DNA of 64,000 bases from Pisaster brevispinus (taxonomy: Eukaryota; Echinodermata; Asteroidea; Forcipulatida; Asteriidae): positions 13,774,258 to 13,838,257 of the forward strand of contig JAMKCF010000001.1 of assembly GCA_023634235.1 (NCBI GenBank). Reading direction: 5' to 3'. Shown piece after piece: positions 44,566 through 56,059 of this stretch. The notes under the pieces are model-generated. The model saw only the letters and a list, made by a program, of their open reading frames with translations, did not search any database and was not told the DNA's origin. Positions within the stretch are counted from its first letter, which is position 1. Each line of letters begins with the position of its first letter. The position numbers and the translations under genes were made by a program.

Positions 44566-45045
44566 GAAAAGGAAATTAGCGTGAAAGTAAAATATTCGAT
44601 GCGTGTTAAAATATATAAAGTTTACAAATATAAAGTGTTGGCCAAATTACCACACGAGATGGCGCTATATTCGACGTGTCTTAAATAAAGTTTACAAATA
44701 TAAAGTGTTGGCAAATTTACGGCCCAAGATGGCGCTCTTGTATTCGAGGATGAAAAGGAAATTAGCGTGAAAGTAAAATATTCGATGTGTGTTAAAATAT
44801 ATAAAGTTTACAAATATAAAGTGTTGGCCAAATTACCACACGAGATGGCGCTATATTCGACGTGTCTTAAATAAAGTTTACAAATATAAAGTGTTGGCAA
44901 ATTTACGGCCCAAGATGGCGCTCTTGTATTCGAGGATGAAAAGGAAATTAGCGTGAAAGTAAAATATTCGATGTGTGTTAAAATATATAAAGTTTACAAA
45001 TATAAAGTGTTGGCCAAATTACCACACGAGATGGCGCTATATGTT
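44500..45045 (+). repeat. ~185-bp tandem repeats derived from the inner terminal repeat
   Basis: Three units. Each has AAGATGGCGCTCTTGTATTC, AAAGGAAATTAGCGTGAAAG and then a CACACGAGATGGCGCTATA half. GATGGCGCT cores lie near 44542, 44658, 44727, 44843, 44912 and 45030. The array ends about 80 bp before the HECT gene ATG at 45127. The right end has only one core. The core resembles the YY1-site word AAGATGGCGGC. Confidence 0.85.
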
Positions 45046-48000
45046 TACGTTTGTGTGTGCGTAGTAGAGCGCTCTCTCTGCCTGGCCCACGTGTGTTTTA
45101 GCTGCTCGCTGCACCGGATCATAAGAATGGCAAACCAAAGTCCTGCCGTTCTGCAACAGTTGCAGGAAAGCGTTTCTACACTTTCGTCCCTCTTGAGGGA
45201 ATTTGGAAGACAGCACACGTCTCCTACAGCTGCCCAAAACAACTCAGCTGATGAACAAGGCTCGTCAATATTGCTGCGGTCGCCGTTGTAGGGCAACCCC
45301 GCCGACCACTAACGACCCCAAGGAGGGGAAGAGCTACAAGTACAACAGGTACTTACATTTATTTACAACATTAATTTGTAGTAAGGTAGCAGTAGCACTA
45401 GCAATTTTAAATAGGATTAGTATGACTAGCTACCACCAGCCCTCCCCAGTACTACCCTATTTAATATTATATACATGCATGAAATTAGTATTAATAATAA
45501 TATAAATGGTTCGGCATAAAAAAATAAACATAACATCACCTAACACATGCGAATGATCAGTAAAGATGTTTTACATAGCTTAGGACGCCTATAAATTGAT
45601 AAAAATTAAAGGGTATGACTATGAGTGGGTTTCTTTAGAAATGGAGGAAGGAAGTGTAGACACAGTAAGTGGGGCACTGGATTTCTTATAGTTCTAACTG
45701 ACTCATTTACTAATGTCAAAATGTATTTCAAAAGGAGTAGAAGGGCCCAGTTATCTGGTCTTACAGGAACATTGCCAACTCAAGTAGTGTGCAGTGATTG
45801 TTTCCCAGAACAACTGTAAGAGTAAGACTGAAACATTTTTTTAGGGATCAAGATGTGAATCCAGACCGTAAAGTCCCAGTCTTGTCCCAGTCTTGTCCCC
45901 GCTTCCCAATTGTGTATGGCTTTAAACATATCTACAAGTATGAGCGAGCAAAATACAAAAAAGCATGGTGAGATTGAACGACGACACAGATAAGTCCACA
46001 TTTGTAAATGGCATTATTAAGTTAGGACAACAGCTTTACTTGAGGGAACGTACTCAGAACAGGGACCAATTCACTACACCTACCCATACTTCTAAGTTCT
46101 ATAGTTTATGTATCTTCCCACATTTTGAATGTTAAGCATGCAAGTAAGATAATCACTTTCACTTTTTCTTGAATCTCCTCACCAGCTACAGTGCCAGAAG
46201 AGCTCCAGAGGGTCTTTGGGAGAGGTCAGGAAAACAGGCCAAGGCTTTACAGTATTCCCTCTAGGCGGGGAGCTGTTGCAGGTGGTTCTGGAACTGTGAG
46301 ACGCTCAGGTAATCATGGAGGTTATCTCACTATGTAGTAGTCTACAGTAGTAGTGAATAAATATATTTTCATACTTTTCGACTGGTTATAATACCACTTT
46401 GACTGAAGTACGTTTTATTGTTTATATTCTTTAAACAAATCCTGGACACTATCCCATGTGTTTCTATTTATCACTATCAGGAGCACAAAGTCTTCTAAAT
46501 ACAGAAAGTCACATGATGACCACTTTACATCTTCACATTGAGTTAAAACATATATAATATGTCACAAATATTTCTACAACATGTATGTGCATGTGTTTTT
46601 ATTACGACAGACCTTTATCCCATTTTATCCCTTTTTATTCTAAAGCCTCATTTTTTAAGGATGTGGTTTTGCTGGAATATGGGCAGGAGAGAGCCCCAGC
46701 CAAAGAGGAACTCCTTGAGAGACAGTTGGTCTTTACCGCAGTTCCCTTCAATAAATCCATGGATGCAAGGGAAGTGGAGGAGGCAATTGAGGAAGCCCTG
46801 TCTTCTCACTTGTCAACCCTTAGCAAGCCAAGGTTAGTACAGGGTGCTGAAATAGAATGCAACTATTGGTAGCCTGCAGAAAAATTCAATTTAGGCCATG
46901 CAATCAAATACAAGATTATGCATCTTGATAGAATTTTAGGCTGTTAGCATGCACCTTACTGGCTTCCCTCTACAATTTTTGACCCAAGAATGCCCAAGGC
47001 AGGAACAGTTTACACTAGAATTTTAAATAATCTTTCAGTTACAATTTGTGAAGTAATTTACTTAAGAAAATGTAGTTGAACCCATCCTTGACCTAAGGGC
47101 TTACAGTAACTGCCCAGATGAATAGTAAGTTATGAACAATCTTGTAACCATTTTAACACATACCCTCTTTCATTTTTTGGATTCTCTCAATTCCATTCCA
47201 TTCTCTCCCCTTACAGTTTTGAGTTTGTCAAAGTCACCCGCAGGCATGTCACCACCCCCATCATAAGACCGAACCATCTTTGGAATGGTGCTGCAGTTAA
47301 GCACTTGGCAGGCCAAGGCGATCTGTTTGTCCGGGCAACTGCACCCCTACCCATCAGTGAGGTACAGGTTATTAATTAAGTACTCATATTGTAATGACAC
47401 ACCATGCAATATAAACTTCCTGTGCATGGATCTGCTATTTTGTTGTTGGCACCTCATCTAAACAATGACATTTTACTGTTTAAATTCCCCTTTTAATTGA
47501 AGATATCAAGTGATGATGAAGAATTGCCCAGTGTTTCAACTTCCAACATTGTCCCTACTCCAACCCATGCCAGTGTTCCAACCCCTACTACTGCCAGAGT
47601 CAGTTTCACAAGACATACTGTTGTTTCACCAAGTTATGAGTAAGATGTCAGAATGATCAATTCAACACACTGTCATAATAGCCTTATCATGAGTATAACA
47701 CTCAACCCCGCTCTATTCATGCATACAATGTTTAATAATTATATTAATTTGTGTCTAAAAGATTATGGTGTGATTTAGGTATTGATATGATTTTTGGGCA
47801 GTGGTGCAGCACTTGAGTCTTGACTTACGTAAATTTTTGCCAAATTAGGATTTTGACTTACACTTATGCCCTAAAAACTTGAATGTTGACTTTGATTCTG
47901 GCTTTGTTGACTTGTACTTGGACTATTGGACTTGACTACCACACAGGTTGTTACCAATGAAACTGTCAGGAAATATACAGTGATAGCTAGGTTGTAAAGG

Positions 48001-48245
48001 CATTTGAGCAGTAACTTTTTAACTTCTCTTCATATTGAGCAAGTTTGCATGTAGATGCATTTTGATTAATAGTGTTGTGTATAGTTTAGTTTTGCTACTA
48101 TTGCAGAAGAATTTGTTGAATGAAAGGTTAATTCTAGCTTTTAAATTCACAATGTTTTTGTAACAGAGCCTATGAACAAGTGACAAGTGAACAAGTGGAT
48201 GGAGAAGTCAGTGAAGAGCTCACTACCGGTGCAAATATCGTGTCA

Positions 48246-50361
48246 ACATATTGTTGCATTCCCCGTCTGAACGGGTAGGTGGGGGTTGTCACTTCACACG
48301 GGGAATAACAATAAAATAATGTTCGGTTAAGGGGGACTCTGTCGAGGTAGAGGTACTGTAAACAAGCTCTTTGACTTTGGCACGGGGGGTAATGTGTATG
48401 TTGTTTCTGCCGGCGCACTTTTAGCGGGTGAGCTACATGATTGGGGGGCGGGGTCGACCAGAGAGTCATCTACCAGGGCCAATGATGGTGAAGCTGTTTG
48501 AGATGGGGGTGTCCCGGGCAGACAGGGCGCGCTTGACTTGCTCAGTGCTGCTACCTTCTGCTCAGCCTCCAAAGCACGTTCCTCTGCCCGCTTGAGATCT
48601 AGTCTGAGGGTCTCCAGCTGTCTTATCTCGTCACTAGTAATGCCCAGCGACACAGACGCAAATGACGGCTCAAAGTCATCGGCTTCTGCTGAGGCATTAA
48701 GCCGACGGGATTTTCGAAACTTTTTCGGCATGTTGTCTTTAGGTATACTAACTGAAAGGCACAGACTATTGTTCATTGATTTGTGCCGTGGAGGCGTTGG
48801 AACTTATATCAGACTGGCTAACATTGGCATCATCGTACCGGGCATGTAGATACACATGCATGTATAACTTAACTATCATTGTCATAAAAAAAATCCTATC
48901 GACAGAGTGTTAAAGTCTATATCCCACCGCTGTACCACCAGTTTTGCATTCCCCGTCTGAACGGGTAGGTGTGGGTTGTCACTTCACACGGGGAATAACA
49001 ATAAAATAATGTTCGGTTAAGGGGGACTCTGTCTTTGGTTGGACAATCACATATGGTACTGGTTTATTTTCATTCTCACTTATAGTTATTACAGACAAGT
49101 CAGATATGCATGTACATTGGTTGGGGTGGCTTGCTCATGAAGGGTTTCCACCACTATGACTATAACATTACTACACTGAGCCGGAAGGGGCCTGTTGTCT
49201 TACGTGGTAGCTACTACTAGCAACATGGCTTATCTCGTACGCTAAATCAGTATACGGGCATAGGGACGGCAGGTGGGCCATCCACTATGCAGGGCGAGGC
49301 ACAGCTATACCGAGGGGTTCATGGATACGTCCATGGTAGGCAAGGGGTTGCCACACCACGTTTCACGGGTAAGCCTGGTGGGGCCAGAGCTCACAGCGGT
49401 CGGGTATCAAATGGCCAACGAGACTGCACCATTGATTGAACGAGGGACGGTTATACAACGGCCTACGACTGCACCATTGTATATAGCGTACGAGACGGGA
49501 CCATGTGCTTCAACGAGAGACGGAACCCACCGGTAATGCTACCAAGCATAAAGGGGTATGCTTTTCCTGCATAGCATATGAGTGTATCGGATCGGAGAGA
49601 CAACAGGAACAACCTTCGGGTCAGGCAGCTCTCCCTCAACTGGCCTCAAACATGAGTTTATATAGACGTTAAATAAATAAAACATTAGCTAGGATTGGGG
49701 TCTTAGCCAATGGGAACTTTGGCTTCCACGCCCTATGGTAGGGACGTGTGCAAAAGCAGGTTACCCAACAAGACCTTGTTCCATATAAGGACTGAGTATC
49801 GGACCACGAAGAAGAGTGACTGCTTAGGAATGAAGGGGCGTGTTCAGGGGTTAAGCTCTCACTTGGGACGCTAAGCTATGGGGCTCGAAGCAGTGGGTTG
49901 TTCATGGGATCCCAGCACATGGAACACGGCTAGCGGCAAGGCGGCCAGTCACCGGTGGTCAGTGGCCGTGCTTCACCCACGAACTGTGTTCATTGTGCGG
50001 GGTGGACTCCGAGAAATGTAACAGTGAAATAGTTAGTCAGCGGACAGCTCTTAGCCCACGTGGAAGCTGGGCGTGGCCCGCACGCTAGGCTTTCGCTGGT
50101 GTTGAATTATGCAAGGCTTTCGCTGCATATGCAAGAGGGTGGTAGCGCTGGACCCTCGGACAATCCAGGGTCCGTCAGTGGAATATGTACCACGTGAACG
50201 GAAGGCGGGAAGGGACCTTGTGGGGGTATACAGGATATCGCAAATCTAGCAATATAGATGGGTCGATCACCGATCACAGTGGATTGATAAATTGACTATA
50301 GGAGCCCCAAAAGAGGGCGCTAGAACTAGAAATATCTAGGGCAAGAATCACAACAATATGT
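48246..50361 (-). mobile_element. Unidentified ~2.1-kb insertion with 11-bp inverted ends and 92-bp direct repeats
   Basis: ACATATTGTTG at 48246-48256 and CAACAATATGT at 50351-50361 may be its ends. A 92-bp direct repeat (GCATTCCCCGTCTGAACGGG to GGGGGACTCTGTC) lies at about 48256-48343 and 48945-49035. Between them on the minus strand is a frame of about 134 codons (see next entry). The part 49060-50345 is GC-richer and non-coding. Direct repeats split around an open frame recall DIRS/Ngaro-type elements, but no recombinase or polymerase is present. Confidence 0.45.
48327..48731 (-). CDS. Small coiled-coil, Pro/Ser-tailed protein in the insertion
   Basis: ATG at 48731: a basic start (MPKKFRKSRRLNASAEADDF), a coiled-coil helix (EIRQLETLRLDLKRAEERAL) and a Ser/Pro-rich tail, about 134 residues. 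It could be a gag-like ORF1 of the inserted element. No family recognised. Confidence 0.4.
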   Translation of the reverse strand: MPKKFRKSRRLNASAEADDFEPSFASVSLGITSDEIRQLETLRLDLKRAEERALEAEQKVAALSKSSAPCLPGTPPSQTASPSLALVDDSLVDPAPQSCSSPAKSAPAETTYTLPPVPKSKSLFTVPLPRQSPP

Positions 50362-50772
50362 ACCTTATACAGTGTGAGTAAAACTAATACATCTTTGCAG
50401 CTCTGTGCAGATCATGGATTTTTCAACATTGTATTTTGTGTCAAAATTAATGGTTGTGTTTTTAAATGTACACTTAATTTCTACCACTGCCAAGTAAACT
50501 CAAAAGAAGAGGTTACCAAGTTCGTGTTTAGACTTGTTGAACATATACTATTTTTTTATATTGATCTGTTGCTGAGGCTCCTCTTTATGTATGATCCCGA
50601 GTTTTTATTTTGGGTTGTAATATGAAGTTAGAATTTTTATTGTATTCAATCTTTCATGGGAAAAGAACAAACAGTAACAAAAGAAGCATTTTGGGTTTTA
50701 TATGACGAACTTCAGGGAGTGGAGATTAAGTAGGGGGTCTTGGGTCCTTTGTTTACAGTTTGTGGCCCGTCT

Positions 50773-51300
50773 GTGCGGCACCTAAATGTAGCCCGAGCCC
50801 TTAATGTCGCCCGACCTATATGTAGCAAAGTTGTACCTAGATGTCGCCCAGGCGACATCTAGGTACAACTTTGGGGCTACATTTAGGTCGGGGCGACATC
50901 TAGGTACAACTTTGGGGCTACATTTAGGTCCGGGCGACATCTAGGTACACTTTTGGGGCTACATTTAGGTCGGGCCGACATCTAGGTACAACTTTGGGGC
51001 TACATTTAGGTCGGGGCGACATCTAGGTACACTTTTGGGGCTACATTTAGGTCGGGCCGACATCTAGGTACAACTTTGGGGCTACATTTAGGTCGGGGCG
51101 ACATCTAGGTACACTTTTGGGGCTACATTTAGGTCGGGGCGACATCTAGGTACAACTTTGGGGCTACATTTAGGTCGGGGCGACATCTAGTATAACTTTT
51201 GGGGCTACATTTAGGTCAGGGCGACATCAAGGTACAACTTTGGGGCTACATTTAGGTCGGGGCGACATTAAGGGCTCGGGCTACATTTAGGTGCTGCACA
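50773..51300. mobile_element. Foldback element with ~10 tandem 42-bp units
   Basis: Ends of about 40 bp are inverted: GCACCTAAATGTAGCCCGAG plus CCCTTAATGTCGCCC at 50776-50813 and its inverse at 51260-51294. The inside, 50850-51285, is about ten copies of ACATCTAGGTACAACTTTGG plus GGCTACATTTAGGTCGGG. Copies 3-7 alternate two variants (TACAACTTTGG and TACACTTTTGG), a dimeric higher-order pattern. It sits in an intron of the HECT gene. Confidence 0.85.
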
Positions 51301-54300
51301 CCTGTCACACTATTTAGTAGGTAAAGCAAACTGATACGATGTTTCTTTTGTTGTACCTATTTTAGAGATGAAGCTGTGATGAAACAATATCTAACTGAGT
51401 GGAGAGATCAGATTGATGGGGATGAAGAACAAGTCGGGCTATTGTGAGGAGGAGAAAGCTGTTGGAAGATTGCTTCAGAAGATTCAAAGGTATTGTTTTA
51501 TAATATGGAGTGAGCCAGTGGAATTACATTTGGCTGAAACTTATCACAAATTATCATATGGGTTAACATAGGACCAGATAATGTGAATTATTAAAGAAAT
51601 AAAATATTGAATGTTAAATGTACCAGCTGGACTGTATGCATAATTAAGCTGACAGGCCATCATCTTTATAATGTTATCTAAAAAGGCTACTCTTGACACA
51701 GTCCCTTGTTTTTTAAAACAATTGAGACTCGATAGAAATTGTGCCGCATAACAAAATTTAATCAATTTTTCCTGTACTGTTTGTGCTTTCAGTAACAGTT
51801 CAGGTAAATTTCAAAGTTAGAAAAGATGTGAAAATATTTTATTTTTTAAGTATAGTCTACCATAATTTGACCTTTATATGCAGACATGCAATACTTTAAA
51901 AACCATCTTGTTTATTTATGTGTTAGCTTCAAATAAAATATAAATGCAAATTTGTTAGAAAGTTTGTTTTGGGTGAATGATTAGCACATTACTTGTCTGC
52001 CATGTGTCATTGAAAATTGGTGAAACTTGCTGTTACTGGGTTATTTCTCCACATATTCATTGCATGTGGAATGAATGAAGTTGGTCACATAAATTGATAT
52101 TAGACTTTACAGATGTACTGAATCATTGTAGAAAATAGGAGCTATGCACAGTTAGATCCACAAGTGTTGCATATATGTAGCTGAAGTAATCGATTAAGGA
52201 ATTGAATAATTTATACATTAACCATATCAACAAGTCACTTCTACTTTGCAGTATTAAAGAGTCGTTGATATCATTGCCGAAACAAATTCTGGTGTCTGTT
52301 TCTAAAGCCATATGAAAACTGGGAATTTAATGGGTAAATTACCATTTCTTTTGTAACTTCTATCAAATTAATAATGATTTCTGATATTTGCAGATGACAA
52401 TACTATCTTGCCCAATGTGAAGTTGCAAGTAACTTTCTTAGGAGAGGCAGGTATTGACACTGGTGGTTTGTCCAGGGAATTGTTTACACTAGTTACACCT
52501 ATGCTCAGGGATTCAGGGTTTTTTCGGGGAGCTGAAGGTGAGTCATGTGATATTGTAAGGCTCATTTTCTGGCACTAAATTCACCATTCCCCCTATCCCC
52601 TGTAATTATAACATTGTCGACAGGTGGTCCATTTCACTTCAAAGCTTAGCACTCCCTTATCTTGTAAAACACACCACACACATTCCTAGGCTATGACCGC
52701 GAGGTCCCCCAGGGCACTGACCATTACTCCCCTGCTGACCATTACCTCATCCAAACTTATTATATTCAAATGATGTCACTGATCTTATGTATTTTCTCTG
52801 TGACATAATTGCTAAATCTAGATACACCCCACCTCCAGAAACCCTATATAACATCCCCCAAATTCTCTTCTCTAATGTCATATAAATTGACATGGTCAAT
52901 ACGTATTGTGCATTTGTTTAATGTTTTTTTAAAAAGATGTATAATTTTGGGGGTATGCGCTATACAGTCAATAATTTCTGTAACATTACAAGGGATGTTA
53001 AGAAGTTCCGTGGTGTTGTGACTTAAGCAACTATACATTAAGCTTCAGGGAAATAGGAAAATGAAGTAATATTTCATTTGTCATGCCTTACAGGCTTAAT
53101 GGTCCCAGCAAGAAGTGCGTGTGCTGTAGCAAACCAACAGCTCAGAACCGCAGGGAAGATTTTGTCGGCTTCAATTCTTCATGGTGGCCAAAAATTGTAC
53201 TTCCTTAATCCTGCAATAGGGAGCTACATTTGTAATGCAGAGAGTCCAGTTATGACAATTTCACTGATACCAGATGAGTCGGCAAGAGAGAAAATAAAAA
53301 AGGTAAAGTTGTAATCAGTTTCCTTAAATGAAATTTGTTGCAACCTGAACCTCACCCAAAGTAAGCGTTTAGGTAAACAATTTTTTCAAGAGCTGGCAGA
53401 GAGGTTGTTTCATTTACACATACTTTCAAAATAACATGTCTTTCAACACCAGATCCATGATTGTGAAACTGAGGAACAATTGGAGCAAGCAACAGAAGAT
53501 GCCATGGAACTTCTGCAGAAAATTGGTTGGAGGAGACTGGTGACACTCGTGAACAAGGACGAAGTGAGTTTAAGTTTATGTTTAAGTTCATGATCTTCCA
53601 AGTCGATGCCCAACTTAAAGTTAAGAAGGACATGGCATATCAACTCCAAATATCAACTCCAACTTCCTAGCAATAAAGAATGAGATTAATTTCAGCGAGG
53701 CATTTTTGTTTAACACACCATTCTTGTTTTACTTGCTTCTTTATATAACAAACAATTTCCCTGACAGTTTACCTTGTGACTTTTATGTGAATTTTAATTA
53801 AAAGTGTGCAATCTTATGATCTACACAGGTTGTACACGCTGCATGCTACTTTGAGCTAATACATAAACAAAAGGGGGAGCTGGATGCACTGGTGCAGGGA
53901 TTAGACTTTTTCTCCCTAAAGGAATTTGGAAGGAACAGACAAGGTGAATTGATGAGACATTCACACAATAATGTGTGACTACAAGTCTTATTATTGCAGC
54001 ATTTCAATTCCCAACTAGATTTTTGAAAAAACAAAACTCAGGTTTAGATTGTCAGGTATAGGAGGGACATTTGTTTTTTCGCCATGATACTTAAAGTCAA
54101 AAGTCAGTTATTTGCAATATAAGACGGGGTTTTGCCATTTCTCTCTTGGCCAATCAAGTGTATAAACTTGTGTCAAAAAACTACCAAAGGCAAATTTTAT
54201 TTAACTTGACATGATTGCCTCATAAACATATCTGAAAAAATTAATGCAAGCGTCTTTGTCATACAGTTTTTTTATATCAAATTTAGATGATAATTAAAGA

Positions 54301-54452
54301 TTAAGTAAACCATGTCAAAGGTAAAGGATGAATTAATTTACTTGAAAGACATCTGCTCTAGCAATGCAAAGGTCTTGGCTTCGAATCCCACTCGAGTGAT
54401 TTGCCTGTGGATTTTTTTCACAGAACTCGGGAAAGTACTGATTATACAGTGC

Positions 54453-54822
54453 TAAAGGCACTGTACACCTTTGGTAATTACTCAAAATGTATATTAGCAT
54501 AAAACTTACTTGGTAACGAGCAACAGAGAGTTGTTGATAGTATAAAACATTGTGAGAAACGACTCCCTTTGAAGTTATGTAGTTTTTGAGAAAGAGGTAA
54601 TTTCTCACTCAAATAATAAAAGACTTCTGGCCAGAATCCATGTATTCCTATCTGAAAGCACACTTATTTGTACAAGGGTGTTTTTTCTTTCATAATTTTC
54701 TTGCAACTTCAATAATCAATTGAGCCCAAATTTTCACAGGCTTGTTCTTTTATATATATATTGGGATACACCAAGTGAGAATACTGGTCTTTGAAAATTA
54801 CCAAACGTGTTCAGTGCCTTTA
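54453..54822 (-). mobile_element. MITE copy with perfect 11-bp ends
   Basis: TAAAGGCACTG at 54453 and CAGTGCCTTTA ending at 54822. Between them is the inverse of the sequence at 6946-7312, including GAAACGACTCCCTTTGAAG and CCAAGTGAGAATACTGGTC. It lies in an intron of the HECT gene. No coding capacity. Confidence 0.9.
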
Positions 54823-56059
54823 ATACACATCGTGTAGGGTAAAAACAAAATCATATTCATTAGCAAAAATTAATATATATTACTTGAAAGGCTTATGCCA
54901 ATATACAGTGATGTTTCTGATGAGCTGACTCTACTGCTCAATCTAGAGAAAAGGAAATGTTTGTGAGGATCTGTGTAGTACACAAGCAGTACAGAGTAAA
55001 TCAGTTATGACATCACAGAATCTGGCAGAATTGCCAATACTCAAGTTTCACAATCAAAATAAATCAAAACTTCAAACAAGTATTTTTTTTATAATAAATG
55101 TTATTGAATGTTTACTGCTGTGTTTCTGTAACTTTCCTGCATTTAGTTAAAAGGCATTTGAGTATGGGGAAACTTAACTTTCAATGTATTGAATGTAAAT
55201 TTTGTTTTTAAAACAGCTTGTTAAGTTGCTTGAAAATTACACAAACAGTTTAAGGGTGTATTTTGAAAAAAATTAGAGGATTTGATTGATGAAATGCTAT
55301 TTCCCAAAGATGTGATAGTTTGAATTTAATTGCATCATTTATTTCCTGGCCTGATTATGTGCACAAGCACACCCATGTACTCGGTGAATTTGTTGTCTTA
55401 TCTTTATGCTGCTTGTATGTATAACGTCGCATGTATTTTATCTTTAGATTTCATCCAAGGCCTGTTTGGACAATTACAAGACCTAAATGCAAACAGTGTT
55501 TTTGACCTGTTTGAGATCGAGTACAGCGCTTCAGGCTCAAACAACAGAGCGAAGGAGGAAGACACCATAATGCACCTTCTAGACTTCCTGGAGAAATGTG
55601 ATACTAGAGGTAATTATATGTGCTGTACAATGAATGTCAGTGTGGTCGTCGTGTCACAATGAAAATTTGACTATAGCACTACATCATTTTGTTTTTCTTC
55701 ATAGTATATGTAGAGGCTCTTACAACATTGCCTTTGCACCTTTTATAGCAAATAACATTGTTCAATACATGTATTGATATGCTTTCACGTTTTTTCCTTT
55801 TATTTACTTGCCCACTTCAGATCAAAGAGTTGAAGAGTTTACTCTAGGAGAATTCGTTAAGTTTTTGTCCGGTGTCAACAGAGTTCCACTTGGTGGGTTT
55901 AATATCAAACCTGTAATCACATTCCACAATGATAAGTATCCAATAGCCTCAACGTGTACCCTAACACTACAACTACCAAGAGGGTACACCACAGAAGAAG
56001 ACTTTAACAGAGAAATGGTTTTTGGCATGAGAAATGCTCATGGTTTTGGCCTTGTGTAA

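Larger units (their letters stand above)
45127..56059 (+). pseudogene. Transposon-borne HECT-domain E3 ubiquitin ligase-like gene (13 exons visible), mildly damaged
   Basis: Exons by splice sites: 45127-45348, 46186-46308, 46660-46832, 47217-47361, 47503-47639, 48167-48228, 51366-51489, 52394-52537, 53094-53302, 53453-53563, 53829-53943, 55448-55609, 55821-56059. The N-terminal part is Gln/Ser-rich, without a domain I know. The HECT fold starts with VTFLGEAGIDTGGLSRELF (52430) and ends with FVKFLSGVNRVP, the active-site Cys in IASTCTLTLQLP, and GFGLV at the very end, as HECT proteins do. It resembles G2/M-phase-specific E3 ligase-like proteins that are common in fish and invertebrate genomes. 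Damage: exon 1 has a stop at 45289-45291 with the rest in another frame, and exon 7 changes frame near 51435. The HECT exons themselves are open. Ligase activity is inferred. Confidence 0.8.

Noticed and set aside
49273..49536. 87-residue frame in the unidentified insertion
   Set aside because: Composed of repeated low-complexity words (GACTGCACCATTG twice) with no domain.
50850..51285. Regular repeats considered as a CRISPR array
   Set aside because: Units are contiguous with no unique spacers, in a eukaryotic intron, and bounded by inverted ends.
51544..51765. Minus-strand frame in the HECT gene intron
   Set aside because: AT-rich, antisense to a spliced gene, no family features.
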